Counted from the first letter of the stretch, positions 26,738 to 36,058 are shown. The stretch is 64,000 nt of DNA from an uncultured Lachnospiraceae bacterium (GCA_910587955.1 CAJUNN010000005.1:6600-70599); one strand, 5' to 3'. Notes: generated by a model from the letters alone, not told the origin. Program-made: numbers and translations.

Positions 26738-27640
26738 ATGAGGTTTTCTTCCTTTCTATATTTTGCTGCTTTCGGCATCAAGACAATTCTATTTAAGAAA
26801 AAGGCGCCGATTCTCGGCACTGTGATTGTCACGGACAAATGCAATCTCAAATGCAGGCACTGTTCCGTCAATAACATTACGGCAGTTGTCCACCCCTATA
26901 AGCAAATCCGGCAGGAAATGTGCACGCTTTATGATATGGGAGTCCGCATTCTCTTCTTCTGCGGAGGAGAGACGTTCTTTTGGAGAGACGGAAATTATAC
27001 CCTGCGGGATTTAGTAATAGAAGCAAAAGAAATGGGCTTCCTCATTGTCAACGTGGTTACAAACGGTACGTTCCCTATTGATTTGCCGGAAGCGGATTTG
27101 ATTCTTCTAAGCCTGGACGGTGACAGAGAGCGCCACAATGCAGTCCGCGGCGATACCTATGATACCATCATGGAACATGTCGAAAACGCGTCGTCCGATA
27201 ATATCTGCTTCTACATGGCCGTCAACCAGATCAACAAGGACGCAGTCCGCGATGTCTGTATCGCCGCCCGTGATACCAGACACGTGCGGGCCGTATCTTT
27301 TAATTTCCACACGCCCTATCCGGACACCAGGAAGCTTGCACTCTCCAGAGCGGAAAAACAGCAGTGCTGTGAAACCATTCTTAAGATGATAAAAGAGGGC
27401 GCACCTGTTTTTAATCTAAAAAGTGCATTCCCGTATGTGGTTGAAAATCGTTTCCCCACACCCTGCTTCCAATGCGTGGTCATAGAAAACGGAAAAGTTT
27501 CTACCTGCGGACGCTGCATAGAAGTGCCCGGACTCTGTGAGGAATGCGGTTATTTCTTTGTGGCCGAATACACCCTTTTGTTCCGGGGAAACCTAAAAAT
27601 CATCCTGGAGATGCTAGGTACCTATCTCAAATATATTTAG
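26738..27640 (+). CDS. Radical SAM protein with Cys-rich C-terminus
   Basis: 300 aa. The N-terminus is hydrophobic, then the [4Fe-4S]-SAM motif CNLKCRHC binds the cluster through Cys35, Cys39 and Cys42. GGE-type (CGGETFF) and SLDGDRERHNAVRG motifs follow the MoaA/anaerobic-sulfatase-maturase pattern. A C-terminal cysteine cluster (CFQC...CGRC...CEEC) may hold an auxiliary cluster, as in SPASM or twitch domains. The last 20 residues are hydrophobic. A second radical SAM gene follows after 7 bp, so the two are co-translated. The gene sits directly downstream of a tRNA. Substrate unknown. Confidence 0.82.
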   Translation: MRFSSFLYFAAFGIKTILFKKKAPILGTVIVTDKCNLKCRHCSVNNITAVVHPYKQIRQEMCTLYDMGVRILFFCGGETFFWRDGNYTLRDLVIEAKEMGFLIVNVVTNGTFPIDLPEADLILLSLDGDRERHNAVRGDTYDTIMEHVENASSDNICFYMAVNQINKDAVRDVCIAARDTRHVRAVSFNFHTPYPDTRKLALSRAEKQQCCETILKMIKEGAPVFNLKSAFPYVVENRFPTPCFQCVVIENGKVSTCGRCIEVPGLCEECGYFFVAEYTLLFRGNLKIILEMLGTYLKYI

Positions 27641-27647
27641 GAGAAGT

Positions 27648-28901
27648 ATGCGTATTATAACAAACCTGACAAGAATGTGGCTGACCCGTTCCCCCAAACC
27701 CTTCCGGTTCAAAAATGAGTACGACCAGCCCCTGTCTTTTTCGGACTGCGAAAATTTAGGGCTCTATGTGCATATCCCTTTTTGTGAAAGTATCTGTAAT
27801 TTCTGCCCATACTGTAAGGTTCCATACTCCCCGGAGTTATGCAGCCGGTACATAGATGCCCTCCTTCGGGAAATCCATCTGGCAGGCAGCCGGCAAAAAG
27901 GCAGAAAGATTGCGACCAGCCTGTACTTCGGCGGAGGCACTCCGGCTCTTGCCGCCGGACGTCTCAAGGAAATTATCGACACCGTCCAAACGTACTTTAT
28001 CCTCACAGACGGGATCGGAATCGAGCTTCATCCGGACAACGTAACCGTTTCCGTTCTGCAGACCTTAAAAAACGCAGGCGTAACAAAAATCAGTATCGGT
28101 ATCCAGTCCTTCCAAAAGAAATTCCGGGACGTTTTAAACCGGACCTCGATCCATATCCCTGCTTTAAAGGAGGCATTATCGGAAATTCCTTTTGAAACGG
28201 TTTCCATGGATTTCATTTTTGCCCTGCCGGACCAGACGTTTGCAGATCTGAAGGCAGATATTGACACTGCTTTCCAAAACGGCGCAAATCATGTGGCAAT
28301 TTACCCGTTCATTGATTTTACTTTTACCTCAAGCCCGGTCCCGGCCATGTCAAAAAAAGAAAAGCACGCTTTGCTGGACGCAATAACGGCTTACTGTACA
28401 AAAAGGGCGTACATCCGCACTTCTATTTGGACATTTTCCAATGACAAAGAGGCCGGGTATTCTTCCATGACCAGGGATACGTTTCTGGGCTTTGGCTGTT
28501 CCGCAGCCACCCTTTTGAAAAGACAGTTTAAAATCAACACCTTTTCTATCGAAGCTTACTGTAAACGAATTGATGAAGGAAAGCTTCCTACTTCATTGAC
28601 GACCCGTTTTTCCCTGCGCCAGCGCATGGTTTATTATTTGTTCTGGACTGCATACAGCACCAAAATAAGTTCCGGGGATTTTGAGAAATTCTTCGGCGTA
28701 CCGTTAAAAAGAATGTATGGACTGGAATTGCAAATAGCAAAACTGCTGGGTTTTATTACAGAAAAAGACGGGGAATACCGCCTGACGCCCAAAGGTGCCT
28801 TTTACTTCCACTACTACGAAAACTTCTATACGCTTTCGTATATTGACAAAATGTGGTCAATCATGAGAAAAGAAGCGTTTCCGCAGAAAATAGAGCTATA
28901 A
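27648..28901 (+). CDS. HemN/HemW-like radical SAM protein
   Basis: 417 aa of the coproporphyrinogen III oxidase-like group. The HIPFCESICNFCPYC stretch gives CxxxCxxC with Cys46, Cys50 and Cys53, and an extra Cys56 as in HemN-type motifs. The barrel segments YFGGGTP and SIGIQSFQKKFRDVLNRT follow. The C-terminal part (about 315-400) looks like the HemN winged helix. It has AGGAG four bases before the ATG and 7 bp from the preceding radical SAM gene. True oxygen-independent HemN is unlikely because no haem pathway genes adjoin it. HemW-like haem handling or a tailoring role with its partner remain possible. Confidence 0.8.
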   Translation: MRIITNLTRMWLTRSPKPFRFKNEYDQPLSFSDCENLGLYVHIPFCESICNFCPYCKVPYSPELCSRYIDALLREIHLAGSRQKGRKIATSLYFGGGTPALAAGRLKEIIDTVQTYFILTDGIGIELHPDNVTVSVLQTLKNAGVTKISIGIQSFQKKFRDVLNRTSIHIPALKEALSEIPFETVSMDFIFALPDQTFADLKADIDTAFQNGANHVAIYPFIDFTFTSSPVPAMSKKEKHALLDAITAYCTKRAYIRTSIWTFSNDKEAGYSSMTRDTFLGFGCSAATLLKRQFKINTFSIEAYCKRIDEGKLPTSLTTRFSLRQRMVYYLFWTAYSTKISSGDFEKFFGVPLKRMYGLELQIAKLLGFITEKDGEYRLTPKGAFYFHYYENFYTLSYIDKMWSIMRKEAFPQKIEL

Positions 28902-28933
28902 AAACAGGGCTGCCCGCCCCGCGGTCCAGCCCT
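28901..28933 (-). terminator. Terminator between efp and the radical SAM operon
   Basis: Stem AGGGCTG/CAGCCCT (28906-28912 with 28927-28933). On the minus strand it is followed by GTTTTTA, which suits efp. Confidence 0.75.
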
Positions 28934-28947
28934 TATGTCTCTTTCCC

Positions 28948-29505
28948 TTATACTCTGGAGAGATACTCTCCGGAACGGGTGTCAATCTTAATTTTGTCTC
29001 CCTGCTCCACAAACAGAGGCACATATACGGTCGCTCCCGTCTCCACAACGGCAGGCTTGGTAGCTCCGGTAGCCGTATCCCCTTTGAAGCCCGGCTCCGT
29101 GTCGGTGATCTCCAGCTCCACAAAGAGAGGCGGCTCTACGGCAAACACATTGCCGTTGTAAGAGCAAACCTTGCACATCTCGTTCTCTTTTACAAACTTC
29201 AGGGCGTCGCCGATGTCGTCGGAGTTCAAAGCGATCTGATCGTAGGTCTCTGTATTCATAAAGTGGAACAAATCTCCGTCGGAATACAGATACTGCATAT
29301 CCACCCGGTCAATCCGCGCTGCCGGAAACTTCTCCGTGGGGCGGAAGGTCTTCTCAACCACACCTCCGTTGATGATGTTTTTCAACTTGGTTCTAACAAA
29401 AGCAGCACCCTTGCCCGGTTTTACGTGCTGAAACTCCATGATCTGATAAACATTGCCCTCGATCTCGAGCGTAATTCCGTTTCTAAAATCTCCTGCTGAA
29501 ATCAT
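28948..29505 (-). CDS. efp: Translation elongation factor P
   Basis: 185 aa, the standard length. It binds between ribosomal P and E sites to relieve stalling on polyproline. The N-terminal KOW-like domain carries the modified-loop segment [14 protein letters not shown] with a Lys at the tip. The OB domains end with the family hallmark [33 protein letters not shown], split here by normal variation. A clean single gene with a terminator behind it and pepP 143 bp upstream in the same direction, the common pepP-efp order of Bacillota. Confidence 0.97.
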   Translation of the reverse strand: MISAGDFRNGITLEIEGNVYQIMEFQHVKPGKGAAFVRTKLKNIINGGVVEKTFRPTEKFPAARIDRVDMQYLYSDGDLFHFMNTETYDQIALNSDDIGDALKFVKENEMCKVCSYNGNVFAVEPPLFVELEITDTEPGFKGDTATGATKPAVVETGATVYVPLFVEQGDKIKIDTRSGEYLSRV

Positions 29506-29648
29506 TCTTAACTTTTCCTCCTACTGTCCTGGCGCAGTTTTCCCTGCACCGTGCAAATTATATGCTCTATTCTATAATAAATTTCTCTGCTTTTCAAGCA
29601 TTTTGTCTCCGGCTTGTCAAAATTGCCGCTTCCCGCCTGTACACTTGC

Positions 29649-30722
29649 TCAAAGCTCCAGCAATTCCTTGACGGAAGAAGTCAGGTTCCGGCAGCCTGTC
29701 TCCGTTACCACCACCATGTCCTCAATGCGCACGCCGCCCACGCCGGGCACGTAAATCCCAGGCTCCACGGTCACAATCATCCCGGGCTTCAAAACTGTTT
29801 CGTCCCGCGGGGAGAGCGCCGGGCGCTCGTGAATCTCCAATCCCACACTGTGTCCCAGGCCGTGTCCGAAATAAGCTCCGTAGCCGGCCTTCTCGATGAC
29901 GCTTCTGGCCGTCCTGTCTGCCTCCGCTCCGGTCATTCCCGCCCGCAGCTTAAAAAGAGCCGTCTGCTGGGCTTCCAGAACAATCCGGTACAGCTCCTTC
30001 TGCCGTTCCCCCGCCCTGCCGATTACCACCGTTCGGGTCATATCCGAGCAGTACCCGTGATACCTGCATCCGAAATCCAGGGTAACAAGCTCTCCCGGCT
30101 CAAGTCTTTTCTCTGTAGGTACTGCGTGAGGCATGGCTGAATGGAGGCCGGAAGCCACAATGGTATCAAAGCTCTTATCTTCCGCCCCCTGAGAGCGCAT
30201 AAAATATTCCAGGCGGGCCGCCGTCTCAAGCTCCGTCACCCCAGGAGCCAGCTGTCCCAGAATATAGGAAAAAGCCGCATCCCCAATCTGCTCGGCCTTA
30301 GCCAGCAGTTCTATCTCCTCTTCGCTTTTCTGCACCCGCAGCATAGACAGGGCATCTCCCAGGGGAATCCAACGTTCCTCCGAAATTCCGGCCTCTTCCT
30401 GGAGCTTGCGCACGGTCCGGTAAAGCATAGACCCGTCCTCAAAGCCAAGCCTTCCCACGCCGTCCTCTCTAAGAAGTTCTTTAAGCAGCTGTCCGTATCC
30501 CCGCTTTCCGGCAATGGAGCGGACCTCAAGGCCTCCGCTCTCCTCCTCTGCCTGCAGGGTATAGCGGCTGTCCGTCAGGATAACCCCATGCTTCCCGGAA
30601 AGGTACAGGTAACTCTCCGTTCCGGCAAACCCGCAGAGATAGCGGATATTGGCCGGAGATGATACTAGTACCGCATCTACATCTTTACTTTGCTGAATTT
30701 CTTTCCATCGTTCTAACCGCAT
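29649..30722 (-). CDS. M24-family Xaa-Pro aminopeptidase
   Basis: 357 aa peptidase that removes N-terminal residues preceding proline. The N-terminal creatinase-like domain is about residues 1-125. The catalytic pita-bread domain carries the dimetal ligands in DFGCRYHGYCSDMTRT, HGLGHSVGLEIHE, VEPGIYV and GGVRIEDMV. It lies upstream of efp and 2 bp downstream of the yqeG stop codon, suggesting one transcript yqeG-pepP-efp. Confidence 0.94.
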   Translation of the reverse strand: MRLERWKEIQQSKDVDAVLVSSPANIRYLCGFAGTESYLYLSGKHGVILTDSRYTLQAEEESGGLEVRSIAGKRGYGQLLKELLREDGVGRLGFEDGSMLYRTVRKLQEEAGISEERWIPLGDALSMLRVQKSEEEIELLAKAEQIGDAAFSYILGQLAPGVTELETAARLEYFMRSQGAEDKSFDTIVASGLHSAMPHAVPTEKRLEPGELVTLDFGCRYHGYCSDMTRTVVIGRAGERQKELYRIVLEAQQTALFKLRAGMTGAEADRTARSVIEKAGYGAYFGHGLGHSVGLEIHERPALSPRDETVLKPGMIVTVEPGIYVPGVGGVRIEDMVVVTETGCRNLTSSVKELLEL

Positions 30723-30724
30723 GA

Positions 30725-31234
30725 TTATACACTCCTACCGTGCTTTTTCCGCTCATAAAAATACAGCACCACCTTCTCCGGATACCGTTTCAAAACAATC
30801 TGAATCTCCTCTTTTGGATCCATAGGCTTAACCAGAATGGAATAGAGGCCTGTCCGGTTGGCTCCCCACACATCCGTAAAGAGCTGATCCCCCACAAACA
30901 GTGTCCGGGAAAGAGAGGTTCCCATTTTCTCCATCCCCTCCCGATACCCCTTGCGCCCCGGTTTTCCGGCCTTGAATACATAGGGCGTTTGAAGGGCCCC
31001 GGCAAAAGGCGTTACCCTGGGCTCCTTGTTGTTGGATATAAGGCAGGTAGAAAATCCCATCCCGTGCAGGCGCTCAAAAAGCCGGATGCTGCGCTCCTGG
31101 GCAGGAGCATCGTGGGGAACCAAGGTATTGTCAATATCAAAAAGGATTCCCCGGAAACCTCTCTCATATAAGTTCTCAAAGTCAATTTCATAGACGGAAT
31201 CCACATATTCCGTAGGATAAAATTTTTTAAGCAT
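30725..31234 (-). CDS. YqeG family HAD-IIIA phosphatase
   Basis: 169 aa from the ATG at 31234, inside the end of the DMT transporter gene (8-bp overlap). HAD motif I is ILFDIDNTLVPHD with both Asp residues, motif II is CLISNNKE, and motif IV is FVGDQLFTDVWGANRTG. YqeG proteins are conserved in Bacillota next to shikimate, ribosome-assembly or peptidase genes. The enzyme is predicted to dephosphorylate a small lipid or nucleotide, but the substrate is not settled. Confidence 0.9.
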   Translation of the reverse strand: MLKKFYPTEYVDSVYEIDFENLYERGFRGILFDIDNTLVPHDAPAQERSIRLFERLHGMGFSTCLISNNKEPRVTPFAGALQTPYVFKAGKPGRKGYREGMEKMGTSLSRTLFVGDQLFTDVWGANRTGLYSILVKPMDPKEEIQIVLKRYPEKVVLYFYERKKHGRSV

Positions 31235-32135
31235 GCTCCTGCTTCCTTCCCTGATACTCCGCCACCAGGATACCGCCCACAATCAAAACTGCTCCTGCGG
31301 CTCCTGCCCCCGTGACGGGCTCATCCAGCACGGCTGCGGCCGCCACCATAGTCACAAACGGATTGAGATAAATGTAATTGTTTGTATTGACCACCCCGAT
31401 ACGCTTGATGGCCACATTCCACAGCACATAGCAAAGGGCGCTTCCCAGCACTCCCAGAAACAGCAGGCAGAAAAGCAGGGTCGGCTGTTTTAAAGGCCAA
31501 AGAGGAGGCAGTCCCTTTCCCCGCAAAGCCGCAGGCGCCGTCAAAAGCACGGCGTAAAAAACCATTTTCCGCGTCAGCACCATATTGTTGTAAAGCCGGA
31601 TATACGTTTTCAGCAGAACGGAATACACCGCCCAGGACAGAGCCGCCATCAGGGAGAGCAGATCTCCCAGAGGATTCAGCTTCAGCACATAGGCGCCGTT
31701 GAACACCACAAGGGCCACTCCCGTGATAGCGATGAAAAATCCGGCCCAGGTGCCGGGGCCCATCTTCTCATCTCCTGTAAAGACGTGAGCCAGGATAGCC
31801 GTAAAAATCGGTGCTGCCGCCAGGATAATGCTCACATTGGAGGCCAGCGTATAGGTGAGGGCCGTATTTTCAAAGAAATAGTAAAAAGTCACTCCGGAGA
31901 GGGACAGGGAAAAAATTCCCAGTTCATCCCGAAGGTTTTCCGGCCGTTTGGGCTTCCCTGCCAGAAACAGCAGCACTGCCCAGGCAATCAGAAAGCGCAT
32001 CAGCATAATCTGAAGGGCGTCATAAGCGCCCAAAAGAGTCTTGGTGGCCACAAAAGTGGTTCCCCAGACGGTAATGGTAATCAGGGCCAGAAGATGCCCC
32101 AGTGCTTTGCTTTTTGCGTCTGTCTCTGTCATCAT
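31227..32135 (-). CDS. DMT/EamA family transporter
   Basis: 302 aa from the ATG at 32135. Ten hydrophobic helices are arranged as two EamA repeats, starting HLLALITITVWGTTFVATKTLL and again GDLLSLMAALSWAVYSVLLK, typical of drug/metabolite exporters. Substrate cannot be read from sequence. A reading frame starting at 32186 would begin within a hairpin and lacks a ribosome binding site. The gene ends by overlapping yqeG. Confidence 0.9.
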   Translation of the reverse strand: MMTETDAKSKALGHLLALITITVWGTTFVATKTLLGAYDALQIMLMRFLIAWAVLLFLAGKPKRPENLRDELGIFSLSLSGVTFYYFFENTALTYTLASNVSIILAAAPIFTAILAHVFTGDEKMGPGTWAGFFIAITGVALVVFNGAYVLKLNPLGDLLSLMAALSWAVYSVLLKTYIRLYNNMVLTRKMVFYAVLLTAPAALRGKGLPPLWPLKQPTLLFCLLFLGVLGSALCYVLWNVAIKRIGVVNTNNYIYLNPFVTMVAAAAVLDEPVTGAGAAGAVLIVGGILVAEYQGRKQEHA

Positions 32136-32147
32136 GTCCGCTCCGCA

Positions 32148-32186
32148 ATGCCCCGGACAGACATCTGGCACGTCTGTCCGGGGCAT
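32148..32186 (-). terminator. Long perfect hairpin between nrdR and the transporter gene
   Basis: 15-bp perfect stem ATGCCCCGGACAGAC/GTCTGTCCGGGGCAT (32148-32162 with 32172-32186). Neither side has a good U tract, so it may be a terminator, an mRNA 3'-end stabiliser or a processing site. Confidence 0.55.
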
Positions 32187-32212
32187 CTTGGTTTCTCCCG
32201 TCTTTTGCTTCT

Positions 32213-32665
32213 CTATTTATCCAGCATTTTCTTCAATTCACTTAAAAACGTATTGACATCCTTAAATTCCCGGTACACGGAGGCAAACCGCACATAGGCC
32301 ACTGAATCCAGATCTTTGAGCTTATCCATCACCAGCTCGCCGATGACGCTGCTCTCTACCTCCCGTTCCTCCCGGTTGAAGATCTCGCTCTCGATGGCAT
32401 CCAGCACCGCACTGATCTCCTTTAAGGGAACCGGACGCTTATGGCAGGCCCTTAAGATGCCGTCCTCAATCTTGCTCCTGTCATAAGGCTCCCGGTTATT
32501 GTCCTTTTTGATCACAATCACCGGAATGGTCTCAATCTTTTCATAGGTGGTGAAACGCTTCCCGCAGGCGTCGCAAAGGCGCCGGCGCCGGATAGAATTG
32601 TTGTCCTCTGCCGGTCTGGAATCAATAACTCTGGTATTCTCCTGGCTGCAAAACGGACACTTCAT
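32213..32665 (-). CDS. nrdR: Transcriptional repressor NrdR
   Basis: 150 aa, the family length. The N-terminal zinc ribbon has CPFC and CDAC pairs with the RRRRLCDACGKRFTTYE signature. An ATP-cone domain (about 49-139) binds ATP or dATP, and the protein represses ribonucleotide reductase operons. No ribonucleotide reductase gene is in the window, so it acts in trans. Divergent from ylmC. Confidence 0.97.
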   Translation of the reverse strand: MKCPFCSQENTRVIDSRPAEDNNSIRRRRLCDACGKRFTTYEKIETIPVIVIKKDNNREPYDRSKIEDGILRACHKRPVPLKEISAVLDAIESEIFNREEREVESSVIGELVMDKLKDLDSVAYVRFASVYREFKDVNTFLSELKKMLDK

Positions 32666-32794
32666 AACTACCTCCTATGACGCTGATGATCTCTGGTTTT
32701 CAGTATAGTATATTCCCGGCCTGCCTGTCAATGCACCCGGAACCTTTTTTTGCTCCCCGCATAGAATAAAGAAAGATCTGCCAAAGGAACACTT

Positions 32795-33043
32795 ATGACC
32801 TTCTGTGAATTAAGAGAAAAAGACGTAATCAATATCAAAGACTGCAAACGCCTGGGCTGTGTATCCGATCTGGTCTTTGATCCCAAAAACGGCTGCATCC
32901 TGGCACTGATTACCTCCAGCAACGAAAAGCTCTGGGGACTTCTGGGAAAAGACTGTGAGTATGAAATCCCCTGGTGCAAAATCAAGCAGATCGGCCCGGA
33001 CATTATCCTGGTAGAAATGGATCCGGAGAAGGATCGCCGCTAA
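32795..33043 (+). CDS. YlmC/YmxH family PRC-barrel protein
   Basis: 82 aa with a single PRC-barrel fold (LREKDVINIKDCKRLGCVSDLVFDP), the usual size for the sporulation-associated YlmC/YmxH family of spore-forming Bacillota. AAAGGA lies six bases before the ATG. Its stop codon overlaps the stop codon of the convergent CarD-like gene (4-bp tail-to-tail overlap). Role unknown. Confidence 0.9.
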   Translation: MTFCELREKDVINIKDCKRLGCVSDLVFDPKNGCILALITSSNEKLWGLLGKDCEYEIPWCKIKQIGPDIILVEMDPEKDRR

Positions 33044-33558
33044 ATGTCCCCGTCTATCCGGAGCGGAACACGCTCCTGAATATAGCCCCTCACATCCTCC
33101 CTGGCAATTCCCAGGGAAACGGAAAGCTCCGCATAGAGCTGGTCTTCCGCCGCATGAAAGTAGCGTTCGTCTACGGCAGTCACCTTCTTCCCTTTCGCTC
33201 TCCGATCCTGCTGCCGGAAATAGGAGGTCTTGATAATCCGGATCCACTCTCTGGGATCCCCGCTTCGGATGGCTTCCCGGTAGCATTTCTCCCGCTGCTT
33301 ATCATCCAGAACTGCAAGCTCCTCAATGGCGGGAATCTCATTTACCAAGGCATCGGCCTCCTCTTGGGTCATGACGGCCCGGATAACCACCTTTTCATTA
33401 TCCACCGGGGTAAAAATCCGGTTTCCTTTCTGAAAACAGGGCGACAAAACATAGTAGAGACGGGTGCTCCCTGTCCCTGCAATGTCCGGCGCAGTGATAT
33501 CCTCAATCTCACATACACCGGTGGTGCCGTATACAATATAGTTTCCTTTTTCAAACAT
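33040..33558 (-). CDS. CarD-family transcriptional regulator
   Basis: 172 aa from the ATG at 33558 with GGAGG five bases upstream. The N-terminal CarD/TRCF RNA-polymerase-interacting domain is about 1-60 (FEKGNYIVYGTTGVCEIEDI, YYVLSP, IFTPVDN). The helical C-terminal domain would contact promoter DNA. Such proteins stabilise RNA polymerase open complexes. Convergent with ylmC. Confidence 0.9.
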   Translation of the reverse strand: MFEKGNYIVYGTTGVCEIEDITAPDIAGTGSTRLYYVLSPCFQKGNRIFTPVDNEKVVIRAVMTQEEADALVNEIPAIEELAVLDDKQREKCYREAIRSGDPREWIRIIKTSYFRQQDRRAKGKKVTAVDERYFHAAEDQLYAELSVSLGIAREDVRGYIQERVPLRIDGDI

Positions 33559-33744
33559 AGAATCCTCCATTCCTGTTTTGCAGAATCACGGCTTCTATGT
33601 TTTATAATAACAGAAAATTCTGGATTTATCTAATATTTTTTCATTATTTCAAAATCTTCGTTACATTTGCCCTAAAGACAGGGGGTGAAAATTAGGGATT
33701 TTGCCCAAAAACTCACGTCCGCTCCCGGAATTCCAGTCTCTCAT

Positions 33745-34611
33745 TTATATCTCTGCAATCTCATATTCCCTGCTGCCAAGACCCAGCTTTGCGGCCGCCT
33801 CCACCGTGTGAATGCCATTGCGGGACTCCATGCGCTCGATTAGGGAAGCCTTCCCGGGATCGGGGGATCGGTACACTGCGTCCACGCAGGCCTGATCCAA
33901 GGCTACCGGGTCCAGGGAGGCGAAAACTCCGATGTCCGCCATCTCCGGTTCATGGGGGTTGGAATCACAGTCACAGTCGATAGACAGACGGTTCGCCACA
34001 TTGATATAGACGATATTTTCACTGCCCATGTACGCGATCACCGACTGATCCGCATCCGCCATACATTCCAGGAAGGAATCGTGATCCGCTGTCCACAGAT
34101 TCTCCGGCTCTCCAACTCCGTGAATGTGGGCTTTTCCGTGGGCGGAAGCAATACCGATAGAAATATTTTTCAGGGCTCCGCCGAAACCGCCCATCATATG
34201 CCCTTTAAAATGGGACAGCACCAGCATAGAATCATAATTTTTAAAATGGGAGCCCACATAGTTTTCCGTAAGATGAAATCCGCCTGTGACAGGCAGGGCA
34301 ATCTCTCCCTCCTCATCCATAATGTCGCAGGGTGCAATCCGGGTAAATCCATGCTCTTCCATGGCCTTCCAGTGTTCCGGCGTGGTATTCCTTCTTCCTT
34401 CATAGGCTGTATTGCATTCCACAATGGTTCCCTGCACCTCGGCAACCAGTGCCTGAATCAAGGACGGTTTCAGATAATTGTGGCCGCCCGGCTCTCCGCT
34501 GGAAAGCTTTACCGCAACCTTTCCCTTCAAAGTCCTTCCCATCGCGCGGTAGAGTTTTGAAAGCGCCTCCGGGGTAATCTCCTTCGTAAAATAAACGGTT
34601 GATTTTTCCAT
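33745..34611 (-). CDS. DUF362 domain protein
   Basis: 288 aa from the ATG at 34611 (AGGAG nine bases upstream). The DUF362 fold is shown by VAVKLSSGEPGGHNYLKP, SHFKGHMMGGFGGALKNISIG and SIDCDCDSNPHEPEMADIG. No ferredoxin motif is present, unlike some relatives. Function is unproven; relatives are often linked to iron-sulfur or redox proteins. It is 24 bp downstream of the ferredoxin-tailed aldo/keto reductase, with which it is probably co-transcribed. Confidence 0.87.
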   Translation of the reverse strand: MEKSTVYFTKEITPEALSKLYRAMGRTLKGKVAVKLSSGEPGGHNYLKPSLIQALVAEVQGTIVECNTAYEGRRNTTPEHWKAMEEHGFTRIAPCDIMDEEGEIALPVTGGFHLTENYVGSHFKNYDSMLVLSHFKGHMMGGFGGALKNISIGIASAHGKAHIHGVGEPENLWTADHDSFLECMADADQSVIAYMGSENIVYINVANRLSIDCDCDSNPHEPEMADIGVFASLDPVALDQACVDAVYRSPDPGKASLIERMESRNGIHTVEAAAKLGLGSREYEIAEI

Positions 34612-34635
34612 CTGTCTATACTCCTTTCCCATTCT

Positions 34636-35784
34636 TTATTTTCCAAACATACCGGCCGCCCGCTTCATATTTTCCATAACCGGAACTTGAAAAGGACAGC
34701 GCTTCTCGCAGGAACCGCAGCCTACACATTCTCCGGCTTTGTGTTCCAGGACTGCATAATGCTCCCGCACGGTCTCCGGGATTTCCCCCTGGGCCGCTGC
34801 CAGATTGAGAAACTTCGTCACCAACGCCACATCGATCCCCTTGGGACAGGGGGCACAGTGGCCGCAGTACATACAATGTCCCTTCCAGCTGATCCTAGGA
34901 AAGCCGGCTAAAGCCGCCGCATAATCCTTCTGGCTCTCCTCCGCCTCCTCATAAGCGGCACTCGCCTCCAGCTCGGAAATCGTCCGGGCCCCGGACATGA
35001 CGGAGGCCACAGCCGGCCGGGTCAGGGCATAGTGGATGCACTGATACAAAGTCAGGGCTTTGCCCGCAGGAGACAGCTCCCCGTTCAAAAGATCTCCTCC
35101 TCCGAAAGCCTTCATCACGGTTATCCCCACTCCCAGACGCTGGCAGGTCTCATAGAGGGCCTGACGCTGGGGATCCATATTCACCAGAGGCTTTTCGTAA
35201 TTTTTTCCGTCCCAGAGGGCCTCCACATCCTCATTGGCTGGAAGCAGATCATAGCAGGGATTGACGCTGAACATGAGGATATCCACCAGGCCGCTGTTTA
35301 CCGCAGCCAGAGCCGCCTCCGGGTTATGGCTGGACATGCCGATACAGCCAATCTTTCCCTCTGCCTTTAGCTCCAGGGCATAACCCATCACATCCCCCTT
35401 TTGGATCTCTTCCCAGTCCTTTAAGGAATCCACATAGTGAATCATGCCAATCTCCACCCGATCTGTCTCCAGGCGCCGCAGCTGATCCGCAAAGCCCTCC
35501 TTTACCTCTGAAATCTCCCTGGTCCGCTTATATTGGCCATCCTTCCAGACGGAGCAGAGATGAGCCTGAAGGATAAATTTTTCCCTGCGTCCTTTAAGGG
35601 CCGCACCCAGATTGGAGCGTACCTCCGGGTCCGGGGTGTACAAATCCAGGCAGTTGACGCCCCACTCCTCCATTTTATCCACAAAAGCTCTTGTCTCCTC
35701 TGCGGATTTTCCCACAAGGCCCTCGCATCCCATTCCGATTTCACTCATAGTAAGGCCGGTACGGCCTGCTCTGCGATACTTCAT
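34636..35784 (-). CDS. Aldo/keto reductase with C-terminal 4Fe-4S domain
   Basis: 382 aa. The N-terminal aldo/keto reductase barrel covers about 1-270 (GRTGLTMSEIGMGCEGL, LDLYTPDPE, IGMIHYVDS). The C-terminal domain has two ferredoxin-type clusters: CMYCGHCAPCPKG near 300 and CVGCGSCEKRCPF near 357. Such fusions are frequent in Clostridia and probably pass electrons to an unknown carbonyl substrate. Its leader holds a full palindromic element and a duplicated GGAACTGGAATAGGGG end. Confidence 0.92.
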   Translation of the reverse strand: MKYRRAGRTGLTMSEIGMGCEGLVGKSAEETRAFVDKMEEWGVNCLDLYTPDPEVRSNLGAALKGRREKFILQAHLCSVWKDGQYKRTREISEVKEGFADQLRRLETDRVEIGMIHYVDSLKDWEEIQKGDVMGYALELKAEGKIGCIGMSSHNPEAALAAVNSGLVDILMFSVNPCYDLLPANEDVEALWDGKNYEKPLVNMDPQRQALYETCQRLGVGITVMKAFGGGDLLNGELSPAGKALTLYQCIHYALTRPAVASVMSGARTISELEASAAYEEAEESQKDYAAALAGFPRISWKGHCMYCGHCAPCPKGIDVALVTKFLNLAAAQGEIPETVREHYAVLEHKAGECVGCGSCEKRCPFQVPVMENMKRAAGMFGK

Positions 35785-35818
35785 ATATCTTGTCCCCCTA
35801 TTCCAGTTCCCCTATTCT

Positions 35819-35924
35819 AGTTCCGCATACGCCCTCCAGGCACCCCTCCCTTAGAAAGAATTTCAGCCGTAAAAATACACGGCCGCAATTCTTTCTGGGC
35901 GCCTTCCGGGCTTCTGCTGTTTTG
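35819..35924 (-). repeat. Dispersed palindromic element, full copy (site B)
   Basis: 106-bp unit upstream of the aldo/keto reductase gene. The best-paired copy: outer GCCC/GGGC, middle GGCGCC/GGTGCC, inner AGAAAGAATT/AATTCTTTCT, tip GGCCGT/ACGGCT. It ends TGCGGAACTAGAATAGGGG, and the end module GGAACTGGAATAGGGG is repeated once more just before the start codon. Confidence 0.88.
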
Positions 35925-35998
35925 ATTATAACAGTTGAAGTCCGCTTTAAGTCAAATACTTTCTGCGGAAGAGACCGGCCGTGCACACATGCTCCGTC

Positions 35999-36027
35999 TT
36001 GACTTTGCAGCCCCAACCTTTTACAAT
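35999..36027 (+). promoter_or_regulatory. Promoter of the 36.06-kb gene
   Basis: TTGACT (35999-36004), 17-bp spacer, TACAAT (36022-36027), then a GAGGGGG ribosome binding site and the ATG at 36059. Confidence 0.75.
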
Positions 36028-36058
36028 ATTATTTATACAAAACGAGGGGGAAAATCTT

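Noticed and set aside
26549..28935. Integrative element at tRNA-Arg
   Set aside because: No integrase and no repeat of the tRNA 3' end were found downstream.
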